Assembly (NCBI GenBank): GCA_900757715.1
Contig: CAAEOZ010000217.1
Coordinates: 1 to 31,090, forward strand
DNA: 31,090 bases
Direction: 5' to 3'
Source: an uncultured Veillonella sp.
GTDB taxonomy: Bacteria; Bacillota; Negativicutes; Veillonellales; Veillonellaceae
Under the pieces are notes generated by a model. That model was given only the letters and a program-made list of their open reading frames with translations. It searched no databases and had not been told where the DNA came from. Of this stretch, positions 6,689 through 14,578 are shown one piece after another (position 1 is the first letter of the stretch; each line of letters opens with the position of its first letter). Position numbers and translations under genes: made by a program.

Positions 6689-8671
6689 ATGAGACAACAA
6701 ATTAAGCATCGTATATCTATACTTGTGGGTTTAGCATTGATAGGATTGTCTGTGAATGGATATGCAGCAGAGGTGAGTGCTGATAAGACTCCCACTATAG
6801 CTGCATCGAGTGAAACTAATGGAGTATCTGAAATCCATACTATTAATGTAACAGCAAATCGCATGGCTCTTTTAGATTTAGATACGCCGGCTGCGATGGA
6901 TGTTATTACTCAAAAGGACTTAGCTAATAGCGGTGCTAAAAATGCATTTGATGCAGTTAATATGGTACCAGGCATTACGTCTTTTTCCTATGGTGCATCT
7001 GGTCTTGAATATGGGGCTATGGATAGCCGTGTGAATATCCGTGGCCTTGAACGGGGATCCTTGATTCTCATGAATGGGGTACCGATGAACCTCAATGGCA
7101 AGGGCGGCCTTAGTTCTATTCCGACTAGCTCTATTGAACGCATTGAAGTATTAAAAGGTGCAGCCTCTGCTTTATATGGCGCTGATGCTATGAGTGGTGT
7201 TATCAATGTAATTACTAAGACTCCAAGTAAAGAAGGGGGCTCTGCTACGGTAGGTTTTGGTAATATGGGTCGCCAAACTTATAAAATTAACTATGGCACG
7301 CCTCGCTTCTTAATTGGTGTGGAACGTAACTTCTTTGGTGCTCAAGATCCAGAAACCCCTATCCGCTCCGATATCGGTGCTTATGCTAGAGGTTATGAAT
7401 ATTATACAGCTCGTAACAAAGGGAATTCCTTAGGTGTATTTATGAGCGGTAAATTAAATGATAAGTTGACTTTGAACTTTAGTCGTTTTGAAGGTAATTC
7501 TTCTTTTGGACAGTTGAGTACAGAAACGAATCCTATTAAGCAAAAGCTTCACTCTACAACATATGCTTATAAAGATACTAAAAATAATGCGTCTTTAGTT
7601 TATAAAGATGGCAATACTACAGGTACAATCTTCTACAATGATAGAGATTTGTATGGTAAAAGTCGCATACATAGCAAAAAGACATATACGTTGAGTGATA
7701 ACAACTATATTGCTCGACAATATGGTTTCGATGTGCAACATGAATGGGACTTCCGCGGTGGCAAGGACTATTTCATTGCAGGTGTACTTGGTAAACGAGA
7801 AACATATCGCACTACATCGGGTCCATACTATGGAAATCCACATCGCAATAGTTATGCCATTTATGGTACATACTCCTATCAAATCAGTCCTAAATGGACT
7901 AGTATTTTAGGCTTGCGTTATTCGGATATTAAAGACCCTGTGAAAAATCAACGCGTATTAATCCCTCAGTTCCAATTACAACATCGTATTAACAAGGAAT
8001 CATCCATGTACATAAATGTTGGTAAAGCCTTTAGAATGCCGAACTTAAGCGATACTTTCAAGAAAATTAATAAAGGCTATGCCTCTGTTAGTGGACGTAA
8101 TTTGAAACCTGAAGAAGGTTGGAATTACGAATTAGGCTATAAACACATTACTAACAAAGATAGCTGGAAAGTAGCGCTCTTCTATATGGACTTTAAAAAC
8201 TTCTTCTCTTGGAAACCGGATAGCAATGGTAAAAACACGATTCGCGTAAATGGTGGTCGCTATAGAAATGTCGGTATCGAAGCCCAATATGGTCGTAAAT
8301 TAACAGATCACTTAAAAATGACTGTGGGTGCATCGTATTCTAATCCAAAACAACGAGAAATCGATAAGACCTATTGGAAACAAGCTAACCCTAAATTGCA
8401 ATTTACAGGGGGTATCCATTACAATAGCTCAACCTGGACTGCAGGTAGTAGCATCAACTTTGTCACAAAACGGATGAAGAACCGCGATGGCGGTACAAAC
8501 CCAAATCTTATAGCTTGGAATGCATACGTAGGCTATCAGTTCAATGAAAACTCATCCTTGCGGCTAGATGCACGTAACTTGTTAAACCGTCATAATGTTA
8601 TTTCCAACGGTGACTGGGAATACTGGGATGAACCATTTAATTACCAACTCAGCTATACTCAAAAATTCTAG
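6689..8671 (+). CDS. TonB-dependent outer-membrane receptor (second of tandem pair)
   Basis: A 660-residue receptor with signal peptide (about 1-26, ending NGYA-A), TonB box-like TINVTANR (about 51-58), plug and 22-strand-type barrel ending in F. It parallels the preceding receptor throughout: 'ALLDLDTP', 'IRGLERGSLILMNGVPM', 'NLKPEEGWNYELGYK' and 'LRLDARNLLNRHNV' recur in the same order, so the pair arose by tandem duplication. The N-terminal region before the TonB box is longer here. ATG 6689 is chosen because GTGAGG lies 8 nt upstream and the signal peptide begins there; an upstream ATG at 6650 lacks both. It has its own promoter, so the two copies can be expressed separately. Substrate unknown. 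Confidence 0.88.
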   Translation: MRQQIKHRISILVGLALIGLSVNGYAAEVSADKTPTIAASSETNGVSEIHTINVTANRMALLDLDTPAAMDVITQKDLANSGAKNAFDAVNMVPGITSFSYGASGLEYGAMDSRVNIRGLERGSLILMNGVPMNLNGKGGLSSIPTSSIERIEVLKGAASALYGADAMSGVINVITKTPSKEGGSATVGFGNMGRQTYKINYGTPRFLIGVERNFFGAQDPETPIRSDIGAYARGYEYYTARNKGNSLGVFMSGKLNDKLTLNFSRFEGNSSFGQLSTETNPIKQKLHSTTYAYKDTKNNASLVYKDGNTTGTIFYNDRDLYGKSRIHSKKTYTLSDNNYIARQYGFDVQHEWDFRGGKDYFIAGVLGKRETYRTTSGPYYGNPHRNSYAIYGTYSYQISPKWTSILGLRYSDIKDPVKNQRVLIPQFQLQHRINKESSMYINVGKAFRMPNLSDTFKKINKGYASVSGRNLKPEEGWNYELGYKHITNKDSWKVALFYMDFKNFFSWKPDSNGKNTIRVNGGRYRNVGIEAQYGRKLTDHLKMTVGASYSNPKQREIDKTYWKQANPKLQFTGGIHYNSSTWTAGSSINFVTKRMKNRDGGTNPNLIAWNAYVGYQFNENSSLRLDARNLLNRHNVISNGDWEYWDEPFNYQLSYTQKF

Positions 8672-8701
8672 TCTTTATGTAATCACTAATTAGAACTATA
8701 C

Positions 8702-8759
8702 AAGGAGTATCATCATGAACAAGAAAATTGGATTTTTCATATGTTTGATGATACTCCTT
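8702..8759 (+). promoter_or_regulatory. Ribosome-site hairpin of the first ABC lipoprotein gene
   Basis: AAGGAGTATCATCA (8702-8715) and TGATGATACTCCTT (8746-8759) are a perfect 14-bp inverted repeat. The left arm holds the Shine-Dalgarno sequence and the A of the start codon; the right arm is codons 11-15 of the same gene. The 30-nt loop can pair further (AACA with TGTT, GAAAA with TTTTC), giving a long hairpin. In mRNA this would hide the translation start until opened by a ribosome, protein, ligand, small RNA or heat. Confidence 0.75.
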
Positions 8760-9668
8760 TGTGTATGTATAGCGGGTTGTGGACCTCAATCGGAGGCAAA
8801 TGTAACGCCATATACTCGTTATGTTGACAGTCATGATGGCGTTCAAGTTGCTGTTCCAGAGCATCCAAAACGGATTTTATCACTGTCTTCTGCGTTCGAC
8901 ACAATTTTATTAGGACTTATAGAACCAGAACGTTTAGCAGGCATTAATAAATTGTCTACCTATGAGGAATATTCGCTAGAGGCGAAGCGCGCAAAGCTGG
9001 TAAAACCAGTGTTGAGTTCGTATCCTTTGGAGAAAATCATAGCCTTGAAACCGGATCTCGTTATAGCGCCAGATTATATATCGGCTGATGTTATCTATGG
9101 CTTACGGCACATGGGTATAGCCACTGTTGTGGTACCTACCCCTTCTACGGTGGACGGAGTGATTCAGAATGTGATGGATATTGCTCATATTATCGGCGAA
9201 GATGAAAAGGGTAGCTTTTACATTCGGAAGATTCATCGTGAAATAGATGAAATAAAGCACCTAGCAGAATCTATTCCAATTGAGCAGCGCAAGACGGTTC
9301 TCTTTGTATCATCTATGGACGGATATACGGGAACAGGAAGCCTTTTTGATGATATGTGTACATACATGAACGTCTATAATGCACCGAATCGGATTGGCTT
9401 ACCGCCGCACATACCCTTTGGGGAGGAGCGGGTATTAGCCATGAATCCAGACTACATTTTTATTCCATCCTATAAGGGAATGGACAAGAATTTGGCGGAT
9501 CGATATTTAAAAAATCCGGCCTTTCAAAATCTGCTGGCTATCAAGGAAAATCGTGTTAAGCCTTTACCGGCAGCGTACTTATATACTATGAATCAGCATA
9601 TTGGGGAAGCGATGCTAGCCATTATGTATACTGTGTATCCTCAATTAGAAAGGAATTCTCATGACTAA
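8715..9668 (+). CDS. ABC transporter substrate-binding lipoprotein (FecB/BtuF type)
   Basis: A 317-residue lipoprotein. The lipobox CIAGC places the lipidated cysteine at residue 22. The mature part has the class III binding-protein layout: 'VPEHPKRILSLSS' at the start, two lobes joined by a long helix (about residues 150-180), and 'NPDYIFIPSY' near the end. These proteins bind siderophores, heme or cobalamin and deliver them to FecCD/BtuC permeases. It lies between the second receptor and the permease, overlapping the latter by 8 nt. Start ATG 8715 follows AAGGAG (8702-8707), which is held in the hairpin described at 8702-8759, suggesting translational control. Confidence 0.88.
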   Translation: MNKKIGFFICLMILLCVCIAGCGPQSEANVTPYTRYVDSHDGVQVAVPEHPKRILSLSSAFDTILLGLIEPERLAGINKLSTYEEYSLEAKRAKLVKPVLSSYPLEKIIALKPDLVIAPDYISADVIYGLRHMGIATVVVPTPSTVDGVIQNVMDIAHIIGEDEKGSFYIRKIHREIDEIKHLAESIPIEQRKTVLFVSSMDGYTGTGSLFDDMCTYMNVYNAPNRIGLPPHIPFGEERVLAMNPDYIFIPSYKGMDKNLADRYLKNPAFQNLLAIKENRVKPLPAAYLYTMNQHIGEAMLAIMYTVYPQLERNSHD

Positions 9669-10698
9669 ACAGACACAACGCATCATGGCCATAACTCTGA
9701 TTGGGGTATTGCTATGTATCGTGAGCTTATTGGCGCTCCATGTAGGGACCATTATGATTCCTATTGGAGGGGGTGTGCAAAGTATTTTAAATGGCATGGG
9801 CATACCTGTGAGTTTTACGGAGCCTATTACGGCTGAACAAGAGGCGGTACTGTGGTTTATCCGCATGCCGCGCCTCATCATCGGACTTCTTGTAGGAGGC
9901 GCCTTGGCACTGGCTGGTGCCGTTATGCAAGGGGTATTCTCGAATCCGTTGGCTGATCCAGGTATTATGGGCGTATCCGCAGGGGCATCTCTCGGTGCGG
10001 TTATCGCCATCGCCCTTGGTGTAACATCTCTTGGCATGTTTTACATGCCTGCCTTTGCCTTCGTAGGAGCCTTTGTATCTGTTGGGATTACTATATTGTT
10101 AACATGGCGTAATAACAAGCTCGACACGACCACCTTGTTGCTTGCTGGTGTAGCTGTTAGTATGCTGCTCGGTGCTTTCACATCGGGTATCTTGACGATG
10201 ATTAATGAATATCGCTTGCGGGAATTTTTATTCTGGATGGTAGGTGGCCTCGATTATCGTCGATGGGACCATGTTCTATTGGCGGTAGGACCTATCATGA
10301 CGGGTAGTGTCATTTTGATGATGCTCGGTCGTCACCTCAACGTACTTGTCCTTGGCGATACAGAGGCACGTGCCTTGGGTTTGCCTGTTATGGTGTACCG
10401 CATGTTATTCCTGTTTTTGGCATCTGTCGTTACTGCTACTGCGGTGTGCGTCAGTGGTTCTATTGGCTTTGTAGGTCTTGTGGTACCACATATTGTGCGT
10501 ATCTTAGTAGGGCCAGATCATCGAATACTATTGCCTATGGCGGCCGTTGGAGGCGCACTATTCCTCGTATTCTGTGATACATTAGGTCGCGTTATTGCCC
10601 AGCCAGTTGAGATTCGCGTAGGTATCATGACGGCTCTATTAGGGGCACCATATTTTCTATATTTACTTCATCGCTTGCGTCGTAAAGGAGGAGCCTAA
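9661..10698 (+). CDS. FecCD/BtuC-type ABC permease
   Basis: A 345-residue inner-membrane protein with about 9-10 hydrophobic spans. 'MPRLIIGLLVGGALALAGAVMQG' region (cut here to its key feature: RxPR...G..L..AG...Q) and 'NPLADPGIMGVSAGAS' are diagnostic of the FecCD family, as is 'GFVGLVVPHIVR' near the C-terminus. It would move a siderophore, heme or corrinoid from the binding protein into the cytoplasm. It overlaps the lipoprotein gene by 8 nt and the ATPase gene by 1 nt, so the three are one translational unit. AAGGA precedes the start. Confidence 0.93.
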   Translation: MTKQTQRIMAITLIGVLLCIVSLLALHVGTIMIPIGGGVQSILNGMGIPVSFTEPITAEQEAVLWFIRMPRLIIGLLVGGALALAGAVMQGVFSNPLADPGIMGVSAGASLGAVIAIALGVTSLGMFYMPAFAFVGAFVSVGITILLTWRNNKLDTTTLLLAGVAVSMLLGAFTSGILTMINEYRLREFLFWMVGGLDYRRWDHVLLAVGPIMTGSVILMMLGRHLNVLVLGDTEARALGLPVMVYRMLFLFLASVVTATAVCVSGSIGFVGLVVPHIVRILVGPDHRILLPMAAVGGALFLVFCDTLGRVIAQPVEIRVGIMTALLGAPYFLYLLHRLRRKGGA

Positions 10699-11543
10699 TG
10701 AAACTAGATGTTCAATCTCTATCTGTCACATTAGGAGATACAACTATTGTAAAAGAGGCATCCTTTGCTATTGACCGAGGCGAGTTCGTAGGCATTATCG
10801 GCCCTAATGGCTCTGGTAAGACAACAATGTTAAAAGCATTGCGTGGCCTTTATCCTACATCTGGTGGAGATATTTTCTGGGATGGTAAAAGCATCACTTC
10901 TTTGAGCGACAAGGAAATCGCTCATCATGTGGCGTATATGCAGCAGTCCGTCAATGTTTCCTTTGACTATGAAGCCATCGATATTGTGATGACTGCCCGC
11001 TATCCGTATTTGAAATGGTGGCAACAAGAGGGCCCTGAAGATAAGGTCATTGTAGAAAATGCCATGAAAGAGGTGGGCGTGTATCACTTGCGGCATCGGT
11101 CCGTACAATCTTTGAGCGGTGGTGAACGACAACGGGTATTCTTAGCAAAGGCTTTGGCACAACAAACAGAGGTCCTATTACTAGATGAGCCGACGGCTGC
11201 TCTCGATCTAGTATATGCTGACGATATCTTTCATGAGGGGCGCAGATTATGTGACGAAGGCAAAACGATTTTAATCGTTGTTCATGATTTAGAATTAGCT
11301 GCCAAATATTGCACTAAGCTCGTCTTGATAAGCGATGGTCGCATCGTTGATGTAGGAACGCCGCGAGAGGTGCTCACTGCAGATAATTTAAAAGCTGCCT
11401 TCCACTTGTCTGCAGCAGTTTACGACGATCCATATTTCAAACAACAACGTATCTTTGTGTTCCCAAAAGGAACTACGGATATTGAGGATTATAAACAAAC
11501 AGAGACTAGTGGAGAGATGTCAATTGACCCTCAATTGAAATAG
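10698..11543 (+). CDS. FecE/HmuV/BtuD-type ABC ATPase
   Basis: A 281-residue ATP-binding subunit. Walker A GPNGSGKTT is at residues 35-43, the signature LSGGERQR at 139-146, Walker B LLLDEPT at 160-166, and the switch histidine lies in 'IVVHDLE'. It powers the adjacent FecCD-type permease. About 25 residues beyond the usual ABC end are charged and probably disordered. Its start overlaps the permease stop by 1 nt, with AAAGGAGGAG just upstream. An 84-nt gap, without a terminator, separates it from the chelatase genes, so read-through into them is likely. Confidence 0.93.
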   Translation: MKLDVQSLSVTLGDTTIVKEASFAIDRGEFVGIIGPNGSGKTTMLKALRGLYPTSGGDIFWDGKSITSLSDKEIAHHVAYMQQSVNVSFDYEAIDIVMTARYPYLKWWQQEGPEDKVIVENAMKEVGVYHLRHRSVQSLSGGERQRVFLAKALAQQTEVLLLDEPTAALDLVYADDIFHEGRRLCDEGKTILIVVHDLELAAKYCTKLVLISDGRIVDVGTPREVLTADNLKAAFHLSAAVYDDPYFKQQRIFVFPKGTTDIEDYKQTETSGEMSIDPQLK

Positions 11544-11627
11544 ACATATAGTTACCTATGTATAGGTCCGCAAAGTTCCTGTTTATCTTGATATATTTGT
11601 ATTGCTATTCCTAGCGAGGTTAGGCTT

Positions 11628-12557
11628 ATGTTATATCCATTTACTGCTATTGTTGGTCAAGATGAAATGAAATTGGCCCTTTTGCTGAATGCTATCAATC
11701 CGTCCATCGGTGGTGTGTTAATTGAGGGCGAAAAGGGCACTGCAAAGTCTACGGCTGTACGTGCATTGCCAAGCCTGCTACCTGCTATGGAAACAGGGGC
11801 TGATGCGATGACCGTAGTAGAATTACCTATCAATGCTACGGAAGATCGCGTTGTAGGATCTATTAATTTAGAAAAGGCATTGCAAGAGGGTGTGAAAGCC
11901 TTTGAACCGGGGATTTTACACGCAGCACATCAAAATATTCTCTATGTAGATGAGGTTAATCTATTAGATGACCACATTGTAGATATTTTGCTAGACGTGG
12001 CCGCTATGGGTGTAAACACCGTAGAGCGGGAAGGAGTAAGCCATTCTCATCCTTCTCGATTCATCCTCGTCGGAACTATGAACCCTGAAGAGGGGGACCT
12101 CAGACCTCAGCTGTTAGATCGCTTTGGGTTGTCCGTTATGGTTTATGGTGAGCAAGATCCAGCGCAACGTATGGATGTTATCAAGCGACGTTTAGCTTTT
12201 GGGGACAATCCCGCAGAATTTGTGGAAACCTATAAGGAGTCGGAACGAGCTTTGCATGACCGATTGTTAGAGGCTCGTAAGCTATTGCCAACTATTATTC
12301 CATCTGATGATATTCTCCTTAAGATAGCTAGCATCAGTATCGGCGTTGGCGTTGATGGCCATCGTCCAGATATTACGATGATGCACACCGCTCGTGCTCA
12401 TGCAGCCTTTCACGGTCGCTCACAAATCGTAGATGACGACATTAAGGTGGCCGCAAGATTGACGTTAAAACACCGCATGCGGAGATTGCCTTTTGAAGAA
12501 CAAGGTCACGACGAAGACCGCATCGATACAGCAGTATCTGCGGTAATCGAGGGCTAG
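11628..12557 (+). CDS. ChlI/BchI-like AAA+ chelatase ATPase
   Basis: A 309-residue AAA+ protein of the magnesium-chelatase subunit I family. Walker A is GEKGTAKST (residues 34-42), Walker B 'ILYVDEVNLL' with D108 and E109, followed by the family insert 'ELPINATEDRVVGSI' (about 65-79, before Walker B) and 'LLDRFGL' with a candidate arginine finger. In Mg- and Co-chelatases such ATPases form rings that drive metal insertion by the large subunit. The alanine in GTAKST, where plant and phototroph BchI have glycine, is known from ChlI relatives in non-photosynthetic anaerobes and archaea that accompany CobN. It sits 2 nt before the ChlD-like gene. No chlorophyll genes are nearby, so magnesium is not the expected metal. 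Confidence 0.9.
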   Translation: MLYPFTAIVGQDEMKLALLLNAINPSIGGVLIEGEKGTAKSTAVRALPSLLPAMETGADAMTVVELPINATEDRVVGSINLEKALQEGVKAFEPGILHAAHQNILYVDEVNLLDDHIVDILLDVAAMGVNTVEREGVSHSHPSRFILVGTMNPEEGDLRPQLLDRFGLSVMVYGEQDPAQRMDVIKRRLAFGDNPAEFVETYKESERALHDRLLEARKLLPTIIPSDDILLKIASISIGVGVDGHRPDITMMHTARAHAAFHGRSQIVDDDIKVAARLTLKHRMRRLPFEEQGHDEDRIDTAVSAVIEG

Positions 12558-12559
12558 CT

Positions 12560-14575
12560 ATGGATACATCTGTACAAGAGGCCCTCAAAATAGGCCTTGT
12601 AAACGACCAGATACATAGCATCGTCATTTCTGGGGGAACTGGTGTCGGTAAAAGTTTTATAGTTCGCCAGTGCTTCGATACATGGCATATTCCCTATCGT
12701 GTTATACCGGTTTATATAGATAATTCACAACTTCAAGAAAGCATCGATTTTGAAGCCTCTCTCGAGCAGGGCCAGATGATCATGTCCTCTAGTCTATTAG
12801 ATGACGATAATACGCGATGCTGGCTCATCGATGATTGTCATGTGCTATCCCCAGAAGTGCGTCATGCCGTATTAACAGAGGCAAAACGCCGTCACATCTT
12901 GCTGATTATGACTATAAATCATGAGGATAGAGCCTTAACTGATGCGGAATGGGAACTCGTAGACGTACATGTATCTATGGAACCAGCTTCATTGGAATCT
13001 AGGGTAGCGGTATTACAACAAACTCGAGATGGAATTTCTTGCGCTGATACTGTGCCAATTTCAATAAAAGCAAACTCATCTGAGGTCGTAGTCAGTTTAA
13101 TCGATCATAAGCGGATTTCATCGATTGCCGTTCCTGATGCAATGATTTCATTAGCCATTTCCTATGCACTCCAAGCTCATACTGTAGGTCACGGTGCAGA
13201 GTTTGTATTGCTTCAAGTTATGAAATCATTGGCGCTTCTTGATGGTGTTTCTTACTGTAAGCTCATTCATGCAGAGCGGGCCGCTCTTTATGTACTGCCT
13301 CATCGGATGAAGCGTGATGACACAACCACATCACAGCCTTCACAAGGGGAGAATGGAAATAGTAAAACGGATAGAAATCAACTAGAAAATAGGGCCGAAC
13401 ATGTACCGGACCAAACTGATGAGGATGCACAATATGAAGCGGACCAAAATGATTCTATGGGGAATGAAGCAGCTCCTAAGAATTCAAACGCTAATGATGG
13501 GGACACTCATTCTGCTATGAATAGTGTAGAAGATGCATCTTCTCAGCAAGACGATTCAAGTGAAGCTGATGGGTCTAATCAATCTAACGACTTAGATGCT
13601 ACACAGAAGGAATCCTGTGATTCTGAGGCTATGAACGTAGGTGGAGACGACTCACAACGCTTATCCTCTTTATGTTTGCCTGATACGGTTGCCCGTATAG
13701 CTAACCAATTATTCCAATGGAAACTAGAATCCTCTAAAACAGTAGACCGTCAGTATCGCAAGGGCTCCGGTCGCCGCCTCATGACTAAAACAAAGGATAC
13801 TAGAGGGCGTATGATTCGAGCTTACCAAGATGAACATGCGCTAGAGGACTTAGCGCTAGTCGATACATTGCGTGCAGCAGCACCCTACCAACGATGGCGA
13901 GCTGCTACTAAAACGGAACAAGAAAAACTATCTACTCAGTCCCGGCAATTAAAGGATCAAGGCGGCAAGGGATTATCTATAGTGATAAAACCTCAGGATT
14001 ATCGCCGAAAAGCCCGTGAAAAGCGCATTGGCGCATACCAGCTCTTCGTAGTAGATGCCAGTGGGTCTATGGCGGCGCGTCATCGCATGGAGACCACTAA
14101 AGCGGCTATTCTCAGTCTCTTGCGAGATTCTTATATCCACCGTGATTCGGTAGGGCTCATTGCATTCCGCAAGGAGTCGGCAGAGGTGTTATTGCCTTTC
14201 ACGCGCAGCGTAGAGCGAGCAGAGCGACTGTTAGCCTCTATGCCTACAGGTGGTAAGACGCCATTAGCTCAAGGTTTACGGATGGCCTATACCCTGTGCG
14301 ATAGATTGTTGCGTGCCCATCGGGCGGAACGAATTCAGATTATATGTATCACCGATGGTCGAGCTACGTCGGGTGATTCTGAGGACCCTGTAGCAGAGTC
14401 CAAGCAATGGGCTCGTATCCTTGGTACTTTGCCTGTAGATTGTATCGTTATTGATACGGAAACGGGCTTTATCAAACTTGGATTGGCTAAGGAATTATGT
14501 AAATTGATGAATGGCAGTTATTATGCCATGGATACTATTACGGCAGAGCGTATTTTGCGAGTGTCTCGGAGGTAG
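12560..14575 (+). CDS. ChlD/BchD-like AAA+/VWA chelatase subunit
   Basis: A 671-residue protein in three parts: an N-terminal AAA+ domain (about 1-250), a long acidic, serine/asparagine-rich linker (about 254-368), and a C-terminal von Willebrand A domain (about 490-671). The MIDAS motif is DASGS at 499-503, with the later metal-site elements in 'TGGKTPLAQ' and 'ITDGRA'. In Mg-chelatase, subunit D links the ATPase ring to the large subunit through this VWA domain. The Walker A GGTGVGKS (25-32) looks intact, whereas many ChlD proteins have lost it; Walker B reads 'WLIDDCH', with D where E is usual. Two nt separate it from the ChlI-like gene and 3 nt from the CobN-like gene. Confidence 0.88.
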   Translation: MDTSVQEALKIGLVNDQIHSIVISGGTGVGKSFIVRQCFDTWHIPYRVIPVYIDNSQLQESIDFEASLEQGQMIMSSSLLDDDNTRCWLIDDCHVLSPEVRHAVLTEAKRRHILLIMTINHEDRALTDAEWELVDVHVSMEPASLESRVAVLQQTRDGISCADTVPISIKANSSEVVVSLIDHKRISSIAVPDAMISLAISYALQAHTVGHGAEFVLLQVMKSLALLDGVSYCKLIHAERAALYVLPHRMKRDDTTTSQPSQGENGNSKTDRNQLENRAEHVPDQTDEDAQYEADQNDSMGNEAAPKNSNANDGDTHSAMNSVEDASSQQDDSSEADGSNQSNDLDATQKESCDSEAMNVGGDDSQRLSSLCLPDTVARIANQLFQWKLESSKTVDRQYRKGSGRRLMTKTKDTRGRMIRAYQDEHALEDLALVDTLRAAAPYQRWRAATKTEQEKLSTQSRQLKDQGGKGLSIVIKPQDYRRKAREKRIGAYQLFVVDASGSMAARHRMETTKAAILSLLRDSYIHRDSVGLIAFRKESAEVLLPFTRSVERAERLLASMPTGGKTPLAQGLRMAYTLCDRLLRAHRAERIQIICITDGRATSGDSEDPVAESKQWARILGTLPVDCIVIDTETGFIKLGLAKELCKLMNGSYYAMDTITAERILRVSRR

Positions 14576-14578
14576 ATC

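Noticed and set aside
11555..11568. Short hairpin ACCTA/TAGGT between the ABC ATPase and the ChlI-like gene as a terminator
   Set aside because: Five base pairs with no T-run; too weak to end transcription.
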